Notes: generated by a model from the sequence alone, not told the origin. DNA of 13,010 nucleotides from Fidelibacterota bacterium (GCA_016937825.1 JAFGVT010000065.1:1-13010), one strand, 5' to 3'. Shown: positions 1 to 8,095, counted from the first letter of the stretch. A program made the numbers and translations.

Positions 1-26
1 ACATCTGATTTCGGGTAACTTTCGGG

Positions 27-2393
27 ATGTATTGCTCTATTGCTTTCCCTTCGGAAGTCTATCAGACATTTACGTATTGCGTTCCGGAAGAGACCTCGGT
101 CCGGCTGCGGCCGGGTATGCGCGTAAAAGCGCCCTTCGGCCCGCGTTCGCAGGTCGGATACTGCGTGGAATGTTTTCCTGTTCTGCCCTCAAAACCCGCC
201 TACCATATCAAGACGATCGACGGGATCCTCGATAAGGAACCCCTTTTTACCGAAGCGCTGATCGCACTGATCCGCTGGATCTCGGACTATTACCTGGCTC
301 CGCCCGGATTATGCTTCAAGGCCGCCCACCCCTCCGAGATCGGATTTAAAAAACAGACCTATTGCTTCGTATCGAAGCAGGAAGATCCTCAGAACTGGCC
401 GGATATCCCGGAAACGGGTCTTTCCATGCTGAATTTCTACGATCTTTCCGAAGAACGTCAGAAAGCGGTAAAAAAAGGCCTCGATACGGGTGTTCTTGTC
501 CGGGACAATATTTTTCCGCCGGTGAAACGGTCGCGGCATGTCGCGGCCGTGCGACTGATGGACCGGGAAGCAAAACTCACCCCACGGCAGCAGGATGTCG
601 TCAACCTTCTGTCCTCCCTCGACAAGCCGGTGGAAGAGGTCCGCGTCATTCTGAAGAAATTGCGCATGACGCAAGGCGTGATCGACACCCTGATCAAAAA
701 TTCCGTGCTTGAGAAATGCGAACTGGAGGTGTCTTCGGACCCCTTTGAATCCTTCGGCCCGCCCCGGGTGCGGGATGTCCGTTTATCGGAAGAACAGCGG
801 CAGGTCATTCATGACATCGAATCGCATTCGAACACCTTTTATCCCGTTATGCTTCACGGTGTGACCGGCAGCGGCAAGACCGAGGTTTACATCCGCCTTG
901 CGCGCCAGAAGCTTCAGGCGGGGAAAAGCGTTCTGATCCTGGTTCCCGAGATCGCGATCACACCCCAGATCGCAGCACGTTTCCGGACGACCTTCGGTGA
1001 AAAAGCCGCGATCTGGCACAGCCAGATGTCCGACGCCGATCGCCTTTGGACCTGGAACCAAATATTAAAAGGGTCGATACGGGTCATCATTGGCGCCCGT
1101 AGCGCGCTGTTCGCGCCCCTGGAAGATATCGGACTGATCGTGGTGGACGAGGAGCAGGAGGCTTCCTATAAACAGGACGACCAGACTCCGCGTTATCACG
1201 CAAGGGATGCCGCGGTCAAGTACGCTCACCTCCTGGGTATTCCCGTTATCCTCGGCTCGGCGACACCCAGCCTGGAAACCTACTATTTATCTGCAATGAG
1301 AAAATATCGGCGTCTGGAGCTCAACACCCGCTTCGGCGGCGCGAAACTGCCCCGGGTTTCTTTGATCGACATGAACACGACGCCCCGCAAAGGCTTGTTC
1401 AGCGAACCCTTTCTTGAAGCGCTGTTCCACACGCTCAACGCGGGAAAGCAGGCCATCATTTTACAGAACCGTCGGGGATTCCATACCATCTATGTCTGCC
1501 AGGAATGCCAGCATGCTCTGGAATGTCCCGACTGCAGTGTTTCCCTGACCTACCATAAACGCCTAAATAAAATGATGTGCCATGTGTGCAGCACCACCTA
1601 TCCTCTCACCCGGACCTGTCCGCACTGCGGCAGCCATCTGCTCCAACCCGCAGGAAGCGGCACGCAGAGAATTGAGGAAGAGCTGCAGGCGCTGTTCCCC
1701 GAAGCGCGCATTGCGCGAATGGACCTCGACACCACACGCACCAAACATGCTCATGTGCGCATTTTAACGGAGTTTGAAGAACATCGCTTCGATATCCTGC
1801 TGGGAACGCAGATGATCGCCAAGGGACTGGATTTTCCCGACGTGACCCTGGTCGGCATTATCAATGCAGACATGGGCATGGGCATACCGGATTACCGCGC
1901 CGGCGAACGTCTCTTCCAGTTGATCTATCAGGTCAGCGGACGCAGCGGACGGGGCCTCTCCCCGGGAAAAGTGCTGATACAGACCTTCTCACCCGAAGAA
2001 CCTCTGATCCAGATGGCCTCGCAGCTGGATCTGCGTTCATTTTATAATCTTGAGCTTTTTCAACGCAAGACACTGCACTATCCGCCTTTCAGCCGGCTCT
2101 TTCTGGTCCGTATTTCCGGACCGAACGCCCAGGAAGTGGAAGGCGCCGCCACCCGGATCTTCAGCACGATCTCCGGCAGGATACCCCGGGCAAACTGCCT
2201 GGGGCCGGCGCCGGCGCCGATCGAACGCATTAAGAACAAGACCCGCTGGCAGATCCTGATAAAGGCGGGACGCTCGAACGATCCGAACGGGAACCGAACC
2301 GCAACGGCGCTGATGAACGTGATCAAAAGCGCACGGCAGGATGAAAAACATGTCCAGATCACGATCAACCGCGACCCCGTTTCACTCATGTAG
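27..2393 (+). CDS. priA: Primosomal protein N' (replication restart helicase PriA)
   Basis: PriA is a 3'-to-5' superfamily 2 DNA helicase that recognises stalled or collapsed forks and reloads the replisome in the cytoplasm. The 788-residue product has the N-terminal 3'BD region (about 1-100, with the typical TFTYxVP and RPGMRVxxPFG signatures). The helicase core has Walker A GVTGSGKT at 278-285 (Lys284), a DEEQ Walker B at 374-377, GSATPS motif III, GTQMIAKG from 593 and the SGRSGR motif at 637-642. Eight cysteines in four CxxC pairs (491/494, 500/503, 518/521, 531/534) form the two structural zinc sites. Length is normal for the family. An in-frame stop at bases 6-8 rules out a start much further upstream, so ATG 27 is favoured although its ribosome binding site is weak. 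It is followed after 8 bases by mutS2. Identification is secure. Confidence 0.97.
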   Translation: MYCSIAFPSEVYQTFTYCVPEETSVRLRPGMRVKAPFGPRSQVGYCVECFPVLPSKPAYHIKTIDGILDKEPLFTEALIALIRWISDYYLAPPGLCFKAAHPSEIGFKKQTYCFVSKQEDPQNWPDIPETGLSMLNFYDLSEERQKAVKKGLDTGVLVRDNIFPPVKRSRHVAAVRLMDREAKLTPRQQDVVNLLSSLDKPVEEVRVILKKLRMTQGVIDTLIKNSVLEKCELEVSSDPFESFGPPRVRDVRLSEEQRQVIHDIESHSNTFYPVMLHGVTGSGKTEVYIRLARQKLQAGKSVLILVPEIAITPQIAARFRTTFGEKAAIWHSQMSDADRLWTWNQILKGSIRVIIGARSALFAPLEDIGLIVVDEEQEASYKQDDQTPRYHARDAAVKYAHLLGIPVILGSATPSLETYYLSAMRKYRRLELNTRFGGAKLPRVSLIDMNTTPRKGLFSEPFLEALFHTLNAGKQAIILQNRRGFHTIYVCQECQHALECPDCSVSLTYHKRLNKMMCHVCSTTYPLTRTCPHCGSHLLQPAGSGTQRIEEELQALFPEARIARMDLDTTRTKHAHVRILTEFEEHRFDILLGTQMIAKGLDFPDVTLVGIINADMGMGIPDYRAGERLFQLIYQVSGRSGRGLSPGKVLIQTFSPEEPLIQMASQLDLRSFYNLELFQRKTLHYPPFSRLFLVRISGPNAQEVEGAATRIFSTISGRIPRANCLGPAPAPIERIKNKTRWQILIKAGRSNDPNGNRTATALMNVIKSARQDEKHVQITINRDPVSLM

Positions 2394-2395
2394 GA
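2392..2395 (+). promoter_or_regulatory. Ribosome binding site of mutS2 overlapping the priA stop codon
   Basis: AGGA lies six bases before the mutS2 ATG and shares bases with the TAG stop of priA. This supports the ATG at 2402 as the start and suggests that ribosomes finishing priA help to start mutS2 (translational coupling within one mRNA). Confidence 0.6.
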
Positions 2396-2401
2396 TCAGC
2401 A

Positions 2402-4744
2402 ATGGAGACACTCTACCGACAGCTTGGATTCGAAACCGTAAAAGAAAAACTCGCCGGCTACGCCCTGACGGAAAACGGGAAACGGCAGATCCTGCAGCTG
2501 CGATCGTTCCTGCCGCTGGAAACCTACCGGAAAGAACAAACCCTGACACTGGAAATGCGCGATCTTCTGGCGCTGGATACGGCGCTGCCGATGCTGGGCT
2601 TTGCGTCGCAGACCGACAGGATCAAAAGCGTCCGCGTCCGGGGCACCGCCCTCGGTGAAGAAGAGCTGTGGGTGCTGGCGGACATCCTCCTTCACGGACG
2701 CCTTCTTTATGCTTATTTTCAGGATCGCGAGAATAAATACCCTTCTCTGAAAGACCTGGTCAGCGTTTACAATCCGGATCTTGAATTGCTGGAAAAATCG
2801 GTCTTCGCTTTATTCAATTCCGAACGCCGCATCGCCGATCATGCTTCTCCCCTTCTTGCCAGCCTGCGCAAAAAGATCGTCAAGCTGGAACACGATATCC
2901 GAACCAAGGTCAGTCAGATCGCGGCGCAGTGGACCGAAGAGTCCATCGCCGCCGAGGATGCCGTCGCCTTCAGGAACGGCCGCCAGGTGATCCCGATACG
3001 CGCCTCCCGCAAATCGAAGGCGCCCGGGATCATTCACGATCAGTCCCAGACGGGCCAAACCGTCTATGTGGAGCCCATGGTCATCGTCGAGATGAACAAC
3101 GACCTGTATCAGGCCCGGCAGGCCGAACACGCGGAAGTCCACAGGATACTGCTTGAGATCACCGGAAAAGTACGGGAATACCTTCCGGCCGTCGAAGCGC
3201 TTATCCGGATGATGGAAAACCTTGACCTTATTCATGCAAAAGGGCAGCTGTCGATCGCGTATCACTGCGATATGCCCGGATATTCGACGCGTCATCTTCA
3301 TATTAAGAACGGCAGGAACCTGGAACTTCATTTTACCCGCGAGCCGGTCCCGCTCAACCTCAGCCTGCCCGGGGACAAGTGCGGCATCATCATTACCGGC
3401 CCGAATGCCGGCGGCAAGACCGTAACCCTTAAAACGATCGGCCTTCTTGCCGTCATGAACCAGGCCGGCATGCTGATTCCCGCGGAGGCCTCGTCCCTGC
3501 TTCCGGAATACGATCAGATCTTTGTCGATATCGGCGACGGCCAATCCATCGACGGCGGACTGTCCACCTTTTCATCTCATATTCTATCCCTGAAGCATAT
3601 TGTGGAAAAAGCCACCCGCAACAGCCTGGTGCTGATCGACGAGCTGGGGACCGGCACCGATCCCGACGAGGGTGCCGCGCTGGCCGAAGGGTTGTTAAAG
3701 GTATTGAGCGAACGCGGCACGACCGTGATCGCCACCACGCACCACGGAGCCTTGAAAACCCTGGCTTTTGAGAACCCGCTCTTCGAGAACGGCAGTATGA
3801 ATTTCAATGACCGGAATCTTGAACCGAACTACGAGTTCATCCTTGGCATTCCGGGCAGTTCCTATGCCATTGAGATCGCCACGCGTTACCGGCTGGATGA
3901 ACGGGTCATCGCTCATGCCCGGGAACGCGTCGGAAAACAGCGGGAAAAACTTGAGCGCCTGATCCTGGACCTGCAGCGAAAGATCGCGCGCTACGACCTG
4001 CAGCTTAAAGAGACCCGGCAGCTGGAAAATGAATACCGCGACAAATTGGATTACATCAATGAAAAAAAAGGCGACATCGACCATAAATACAAACATGCCG
4101 AAAAGGAAGCCGTAAAAAAAGCGGATTCCATGATCGCGGACCTGCGGCGCGAACTGGAAGCCAGTATTCGGGAGATCCGCGAACGCCAGGCAAGCACCTC
4201 TGCTATCAAGAATGCGCAGACTGTTTTCCGTTCCGCGGAAAACCTTGTCCGGGAAAAGCGGGTGGAAAAGCCCGATCTTCCCGCATCCAAACTCAAGCTC
4301 AGCGACCTTTCCGCAGGCATGGACGTTTTTGTCGTCAGCATGGGGCAGAACGGGCGCATCCTTGAAATTAACCCAAAAACCAAAAAAATATGGGTGGATG
4401 TCGACGGTTCGCGGCTTCGCCTGCAGGTGGACTGGCTGGAACCGCCCCGGAAGATCCGGCAAAGAACATTCACCTCGCTCACCTATTCGCAGGAAGGCAG
4501 TGCCTACCGGCTGGATCTTCGCGGGAAGCGCGCCGGAGACGCCCTGGCGGAAACGGATAAATTCATCGATCAGGCGGTGTTGTCGGGCATGTCGCACCTT
4601 GAGATCCTTCACGGGACCGGGAACGGCATTCTTCAAAAGATCATCCATGACCTGCTTTCGAAGGACAGACGTGTGGCCGATTATCAATTTGCCGCTCCCG
4701 AACAGGGCGGCGTGGGGGTGACCCTGGTAAAATTGCGCGAATAG
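2402..4744 (+). CDS. mutS2: MutS2 family ATPase with C-terminal Smr domain
   Basis: MutS2 proteins bind branched DNA or collided ribosomes. Some suppress homologous recombination through the Smr nuclease domain, while others act in ribosome rescue; which applies here cannot be told from sequence. The 780-residue protein has an N-terminal lever/clamp region (to about 310), then the ABC-type MutS ATPase with Walker A GPNAGGKT at 333-340, the STFSSH signature at 388-393 and Walker B Asp413-Glu414 followed by LGTGTDP. A long charged coiled coil (about 500-600) follows, then a KOW-like linker and the C-terminal Smr domain (about 703-780) with LDLRG at 704-708 and HGTGNG at 737-742. There is no mismatch-recognition domain I, which separates it from MutS1. 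Length is typical and all key motifs are intact. It lies 8 bases after priA, in an operon. Confidence 0.96.
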   Translation: METLYRQLGFETVKEKLAGYALTENGKRQILQLRSFLPLETYRKEQTLTLEMRDLLALDTALPMLGFASQTDRIKSVRVRGTALGEEELWVLADILLHGRLLYAYFQDRENKYPSLKDLVSVYNPDLELLEKSVFALFNSERRIADHASPLLASLRKKIVKLEHDIRTKVSQIAAQWTEESIAAEDAVAFRNGRQVIPIRASRKSKAPGIIHDQSQTGQTVYVEPMVIVEMNNDLYQARQAEHAEVHRILLEITGKVREYLPAVEALIRMMENLDLIHAKGQLSIAYHCDMPGYSTRHLHIKNGRNLELHFTREPVPLNLSLPGDKCGIIITGPNAGGKTVTLKTIGLLAVMNQAGMLIPAEASSLLPEYDQIFVDIGDGQSIDGGLSTFSSHILSLKHIVEKATRNSLVLIDELGTGTDPDEGAALAEGLLKVLSERGTTVIATTHHGALKTLAFENPLFENGSMNFNDRNLEPNYEFILGIPGSSYAIEIATRYRLDERVIAHARERVGKQREKLERLILDLQRKIARYDLQLKETRQLENEYRDKLDYINEKKGDIDHKYKHAEKEAVKKADSMIADLRRELEASIREIRERQASTSAIKNAQTVFRSAENLVREKRVEKPDLPASKLKLSDLSAGMDVFVVSMGQNGRILEINPKTKKIWVDVDGSRLRLQVDWLEPPRKIRQRTFTSLTYSQEGSAYRLDLRGKRAGDALAETDKFIDQAVLSGMSHLEILHGTGNGILQKIIHDLLSKDRRVADYQFAAPEQGGVGVTLVKLRE

Positions 4745-4810
4745 TTTTATCATTGAATTTATGTTGTATATTATAGCTTGAACTGAAGTTTATCTTAGGG
4801 AGAACGACCC
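4745..4810 (+). promoter_or_regulatory. AT-rich gap before fprA; possible promoter and ribosome binding site
   Basis: The 66 bases between mutS2 and the flavodiiron gene are much richer in A and T than the surrounding coding DNA. They contain TTGAAT at 4753-4758 and overlapping TATATT/TATTAT/TTATAG boxes at 4767-4776. The distance between these boxes does not match a standard sigma-70 spacer, so the promoter is only a candidate. AGGGAG at 4797-4802, eight bases before ATG 4811, is a clear ribosome binding site. No terminator hairpin is seen after mutS2, so read-through from the priA-mutS2 operon is also possible. Confidence 0.35.
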
Positions 4811-6001
4811 ATGAACCGCAACATCAGATTATCCGGGAATACCTTTTATGTCGGGGTCAACGACCGGCGGACCCAATTATTTGAAAATCTCTGGCCCCTG
4901 CCGGAGGGTATTTCCTATAATGCCTACCTTATCAACGATGAAAAGACGGTGCTTATCGATACGGTGGAAGTGTCCAAAACCGAGCAATTTATCAGGGAGA
5001 TCCGGGCGATCCTGGGTCAAAAACCTCTGGATTACCTGATCGTCAATCATACCGAACCCGATCATTCGGGAGCTCTGATCGCCCTGCTGAAAGAATTCCC
5101 GGGACTTTGCGTCGTCGGAAATCGCGTCACGTTCCGTTTCCTGGACGGTTTTTACGGTGACTGCCCCCATAAGAAGATCGTGGAACACGGCGATGTTCTT
5201 TCAACGGGAGAACATACCCTGCGGTTCATCGCCACGCCGATGATCCATTGGCCCGAGACGATGATGACCTTTGATGAGACGGACGGTATTTTGTTTTCCG
5301 GAGATGCTTTCGGCAGTTTCAAAACGCTGGACGGCGGTGTTTTTGACGATGAGGTGGACCTTAGCGCCTACGAGGATGAAATGCGAAGGTATTATTCCAA
5401 TATCGTCGGAAAGTACGGAAAAAATGTTCAGCGGGCTTATGAACTGCTCCGGGACGTACCCATTAAAATGATCGCCTCAACGCACGGACCGGTATTCCGG
5501 AAAGATCCCGGCTGGGTCCTCTCGCGCTACGACGCATGGAGCCAGGAAAGCACTCGGCCCGGCGCCGTGGTAATCTATGGCTCCATGTACGGACACACGG
5601 AGGAGATGGCGGACCATACTGCGCGAAAGCTCAAGGAATTCGGTGTCCCGGACGTGCTGGTTTTCGATGCGTCCAAAACGCATCCCTCCTATATTTTAAG
5701 CGCGGTGTGGAAATACAGCGCCGTTGTTCTGGCCTCTCCCGCCTATAATAACGACCTGTGCCCCTCGGTAAAGACCGTCATCGACAAATTCCTCGAAAGA
5801 AAAATGAAAAGCCGGTACGTGGCCGTTATCGGCACGGCGACGTGGAGCGGCGGGGGCGTTAAAACCCTGAAGGAACTGACCGGCATCCTGGGCTGGGACC
5901 TGGTGGGTGATCCCGTCGAGGCAAAATACGGTGCATCCGAAAAGGACCTTGCGCAATGTGCCACCCTGGCAAAGACACTGGCCGAACGCATCCTGAAATA
6001 A
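4811..6001 (+). CDS. Class A flavodiiron protein (FprA-type O2/NO reductase)
   Basis: Flavodiiron proteins reduce O2 to water and/or NO to N2O in the cytoplasm of anaerobes and facultative microbes, taking electrons from rubredoxin or F420H2. The 396 residues form two domains. The first is an N-terminal metallo-beta-lactamase-like domain with the full diiron ligand set: HTEPDH at 80-85 (His80, Glu82, Asp84, His85), His146, Asp165 and His225. The second is a C-terminal flavodoxin domain from about 250, with the FMN phosphate loop GSMYGHTE at 257-264. No rubredoxin or NADH-oxidoreductase extension is fused, so it is the minimal class A form and needs a separate electron donor, which is not encoded here. 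The gene has its own good ribosome binding site and ends just before a strong terminator. Whether O2 or NO is the preferred substrate cannot be read from the sequence. Confidence 0.94.
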   Translation: MNRNIRLSGNTFYVGVNDRRTQLFENLWPLPEGISYNAYLINDEKTVLIDTVEVSKTEQFIREIRAILGQKPLDYLIVNHTEPDHSGALIALLKEFPGLCVVGNRVTFRFLDGFYGDCPHKKIVEHGDVLSTGEHTLRFIATPMIHWPETMMTFDETDGILFSGDAFGSFKTLDGGVFDDEVDLSAYEDEMRRYYSNIVGKYGKNVQRAYELLRDVPIKMIASTHGPVFRKDPGWVLSRYDAWSQESTRPGAVVIYGSMYGHTEEMADHTARKLKEFGVPDVLVFDASKTHPSYILSAVWKYSAVVLASPAYNNDLCPSVKTVIDKFLERKMKSRYVAVIGTATWSGGGVKTLKELTGILGWDLVGDPVEAKYGASEKDLAQCATLAKTLAERILK

Positions 6002-6020
6002 GAAAAACGACGAATTAATC

Positions 6021-6057
6021 AAAAAGCCCCGCAGGTGAAGATCTGCGGGGCTTTTTT
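6021..6057. terminator. Bidirectional rho-independent terminator
   Basis: A perfect 14-bp inverted repeat (AAAAAGCCCCGCAG at 6021-6034 and its complement at 6043-6056) surrounds the 8-base loop GTGAAGAT. The GC-rich core carries a T run on its 3' side in either reading direction. It lies between the convergent ends of the flavodiiron gene (6001) and the Spy-like gene (6076), so it should end transcription of both. Confidence 0.95.
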
Positions 6058-6075
6058 GTATCGATGGATGGATAC

Positions 6076-6609
6076 TTACTTTTTAGGGGGCGTGTTTCCA
6101 TAGGGGCATTCGCCGTTTTGTCCTCTGCCGCCTTTGGCCTTGCCGCCGTGCATGTTTCCGCCCGGTCTCATACCCGGCTTATCCCAGCCATTCATTGCCA
6201 TTCCCTGACGATGACCCAGTTTCTGATACTTTTCCTCGCCGACGATCGACCGCACCTCTATCTGGTGTTTTAACCGTTCCGCGGCGAGCGATGCCGTTAC
6301 TTCATTCTTCCGGGCAAGTTTGCCGCTGATGTCCTTCTCGGTTTTTCCGGCAAGGATCAGCTGGTCGATCTCGATCTGCAGCACCTTAATGTCCGCACGC
6401 AGCGGGATCGCCTTTTTTTCAAATTCAACCCTGGCCTTCTGAACCTTTGCCTGCTCTTCTTCGGTCAGGATCTGCATTGCCGGCATCCGGTCCATCATGC
6501 CCCCGTTCAGGGGGCGGCCCGGGGAATCGTTCTTGTAACCTTTACCGGCGAAAGCCAGTCCGGCAACCATCAGGGCTACCGTTGTGATGAGAAGTGTCTT
6601 ACGCTTCAT
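6076..6609 (-). CDS. Spy/CpxP-like periplasmic protein with Gly/Met/His-rich tail
   Basis: The 177-residue protein begins with a clear signal peptide (MKRK, a hydrophobic stretch, then AFA before Gly22), so it should be periplasmic. The mature part contains an LTEEEQ sequence at 48-53, a variant of the LTxxQ motif, and a long predicted helical, charged region to about 130. This matches the Spy/CpxP/heavy-metal-sensor group of small helical periplasmic chaperones and sensors. The last 46 residues (132-177) are low complexity and rich in Gly, Met, His and Lys, with one cysteine (GECPYG), which could bind metal ions. A strong AAAGGAG site six bases upstream fixes the start. It is the last gene of the sigma/anti-sigma cassette, 23 bases after the other Spy-like gene and just before the terminator. 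The family is likely; the exact role (chaperone or metal buffer) is inference. Confidence 0.75.
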   Translation of the reverse strand: MKRKTLLITTVALMVAGLAFAGKGYKNDSPGRPLNGGMMDRMPAMQILTEEEQAKVQKARVEFEKKAIPLRADIKVLQIEIDQLILAGKTEKDISGKLARKNEVTASLAAERLKHQIEVRSIVGEEKYQKLGHRQGMAMNGWDKPGMRPGGNMHGGKAKGGRGQNGECPYGNTPPKK

Positions 6610-6615
6610 GTTTAT

Positions 6616-6622
6616 CTCCTTT
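6616..6622 (-). promoter_or_regulatory. Ribosome binding site of the second Spy-like gene
   Basis: On the - strand AAAGGAG lies six bases before the ATG at 6609. It is one of the strongest ribosome binding sites in the window and suggests high expression of this periplasmic protein. Confidence 0.7.
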
Positions 6623-6632
6623 TATTTGTTTT

Positions 6633-7139
6633 TTATTTGTTTTTCCACTGACGCCATTCAAGTTTCTTCTTGGGGTGCTCTCTATGCTCTCCCTGATAAC
6701 GATCCTTCAGTTCCCGGGAAAGCTCCATCCGGAACCGCTGTTCAAAAAAGATGAACTTAACGACCTGGTCCGGATCCAGGAAGGTTTCTGCTTTCGCATA
6801 GAGTTCATCGTCGAGTTTAAGTTCTTCAAGATGAAGCCGTTTGACTTCCGAGAGAAAATATTCCTGGTCTTTTTTAGTAAATGCGTCTTCATGATAAGCC
6901 CGTTCACAGAGCGTCATCATTTTTTCATGCAGCCGGTGCTTTGCTTCACGATACGGGTGCATAATGGGAAATAATTTTTCCGCCTGTTCGGATGTGAGCT
7001 TAAGGTCCTCCGTCATCCTGAACACCATATATTGATAATACTGCGGAGCGGGTTCGGAACCGTTCTGCATTCTTCCGGCCGCGAACAAATTGCCAGCCAG
7101 CATTGACGCGATCACGATCAGCATCATTCCTTTTTTCAT
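6633..7139 (-). CDS. Spy/CpxP-like periplasmic LTxxQ protein
   Basis: With the start at ATG 7139 the product has 168 residues. It opens with a classic signal peptide (MKKGMM, hydrophobic core, LFA before Ala21). The mature protein contains a canonical LTSEQ at 48-52 and is otherwise predicted to be almost all helical, with many charged residues and a basic C-terminus. This fits the Spy/CpxP/CnrX-type superfamily of periplasmic stress chaperones and metal sensors. The open frame extends to a TTG at 7166, overlapping the anti-sigma stop, but AGGAG at 7146-7150 sits six bases before ATG 7139 and the signal peptide begins there, so 7139 is preferred. It lies between the anti-sigma gene and a second, clearly different Spy-like gene. 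It could be the periplasmic sensor of the anti-sigma system or simply a target of it. Confidence 0.72.
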   Translation of the reverse strand: MKKGMMLIVIASMLAGNLFAAGRMQNGSEPAPQYYQYMVFRMTEDLKLTSEQAEKLFPIMHPYREAKHRLHEKMMTLCERAYHEDAFTKKDQEYFLSEVKRLHLEELKLDDELYAKAETFLDPDQVVKFIFFEQRFRMELSRELKDRYQGEHREHPKKKLEWRQWKNK

Positions 7140-7145
7140 ACGATT

Positions 7146-7150
7146 CTCCT
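7146..7150 (-). promoter_or_regulatory. Ribosome binding site that decides the start of the first Spy-like gene
   Basis: AGGAG on the - strand lies six bases upstream of ATG 7139. It supports that start over the in-frame TTG at 7166, which would put nine polar residues in front of the signal peptide. Confidence 0.65.
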
Positions 7151-7162
7151 TCGGACGATCTT

Positions 7163-7606
7163 TCAAAACAGTTCTCCCAGTGTTTCAAGGTTCCCGTACT
7201 GGGCCAGATAGTCTATCATGCTTTCTTCATCAAGCGTGATCTCGGGCAGGATCGCGGCATCGGACTGCAGGAACAGGACATCGTCCGATACATTGGCGAT
7301 ATCTGCGGTCACGGGATTGATCTCAAAGAGGGAAACGAAAGCCAGCATCATGACGGCGGCAAGGGTCGTGACCCGGCGGGACCAGACAAACACATCGTGC
7401 CGTCGCATTTTTTTGTGAATATCCTTAATATTTGATTCGTGGCGCTGCGCCGGAAGCGCGATCTCCGCCTCTTCCTGAATGTTCTGAAAGATGTGAAAGA
7501 GCATGCGGCATGACGAACAGGATCTCAGATGAGCCCGGGCTTCCGGAAAGTTTTCCGGGTTTTCCCGTAATTCGGGAAACACCTCTTGTACATGTTCACA
7601 TTTCAT
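7163..7606 (-). CDS. Zinc-finger transmembrane anti-sigma factor
   Basis: This 147-residue protein has the layout of a ZAS-type anti-sigma factor. The cytoplasmic N-terminus carries the HxxxCxxC signature (His26, Cys30, Cys33; Cys3 and His5 are nearby extra candidates). A single membrane segment follows at about 78-94, then a short acidic C-terminal tail of about 50 residues that should lie in the periplasm. Such proteins hold the cognate ECF sigma factor inactive until an envelope signal or redox/metal change releases it. Its ATG overlaps the stop of the sigma gene by four bases (ATGA), typical of a co-translated sigma/anti-sigma pair. The periplasmic tail is small with no recognisable domain, so sensing may depend on a partner such as the adjacent LTxxQ protein (inference). 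Confidence 0.85.
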   Translation of the reverse strand: MKCEHVQEVFPELRENPENFPEARAHLRSCSSCRMLFHIFQNIQEEAEIALPAQRHESNIKDIHKKMRRHDVFVWSRRVTTLAAVMMLAFVSLFEINPVTADIANVSDDVLFLQSDAAILPEITLDEESMIDYLAQYGNLETLGELF

Positions 7607-8073
7607 TTTACGACCTGCTGTAATTTTTTTATTGCCTTGTGGTATAGGACTTTTGCACTGTTCTCGCTTGTTTTCAATTTCTCGGCCACTTCCCGGAATG
7701 AGCGTTTTTCATAAATTCGCAGTTCGACCACCTTGCGCTCGGTCTCCGTCAGATGCCGCAGCCACTCCGTCCGAAAAACCTTTTTTTCGTCTTCTTCGGT
7801 GTCGCCGGCATACTGTTCGTCAAGATATTCGTTCCATCCCGAGGTCTTGTTGCGGGTGACAAAATTTAAGGCATGATGCGTGGCAATGCTTCTGAGCCAG
7901 GTATAGGGTGAGGATTCACCCCGAAAGCTCGAACGTTTCTTATAAGCCTTCAGAAAAACATCCTGGGTACAGTCCAGTGCATCGTCTTCATTTCCCACGA
8001 TATGAAAGATCGTTGCGTAGATCCGGTCATGGTAATCGTTGATCCATGTTTCAAATTCTGTTCTTCTTACCAT
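7603..8073 (-). CDS. ECF-type RNA polymerase sigma-70 family factor
   Basis: The 156-residue protein has only the two domains of an extracytoplasmic-function sigma factor. Region 2 (about 8-75) contains the DALDCTQDVFLKAY core-binding motif and the TWLRSIATHHALN segment that contacts the -10 element. Region 4 (about 105-156) has the TERKVVELRIYEKRSFREVAEKL helix-turn-helix that reads the -35 element. It directs RNA polymerase to stress promoters when released from its anti-sigma factor, which is encoded immediately downstream with an ATGA overlap. The start at ATG 8073 has only a loosely placed AGG upstream, but the N-terminus fits the family. It probably controls its own operon, including the two Spy-like genes. 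Confidence 0.93.
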   Translation of the reverse strand: MVRRTEFETWINDYHDRIYATIFHIVGNEDDALDCTQDVFLKAYKKRSSFRGESSPYTWLRSIATHHALNFVTRNKTSGWNEYLDEQYAGDTEEDEKKVFRTEWLRHLTETERKVVELRIYEKRSFREVAEKLKTSENSAKVLYHKAIKKLQQVVK

Positions 8074-8095
8074 GTCCTAACCTGTTACTCAATCA

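Noticed and set aside
1..18. Possible end of an upstream gene (TSDFG then TAA at 16-18)
   Set aside because: Only five codons are inside the window, so a gene cannot be supported.
2810..3544. A 244-codon open frame on the - strand
   Set aside because: It is also antisense to mutS2, has no ribosome binding site I can support, and shows no family motifs.
3695..4753. A 352-codon open frame on the - strand
   Set aside because: It lies opposite mutS2, whose ATPase and Smr motifs are intact in the other strand. The product shows no recognisable domain and looks like an antisense frame in GC-rich coding DNA.
7164..7166. TTG start for the first Spy-like gene, overlapping the anti-sigma stop
   Set aside because: The ATG at 7139 has a well-placed AGGAG and begins a standard signal peptide.
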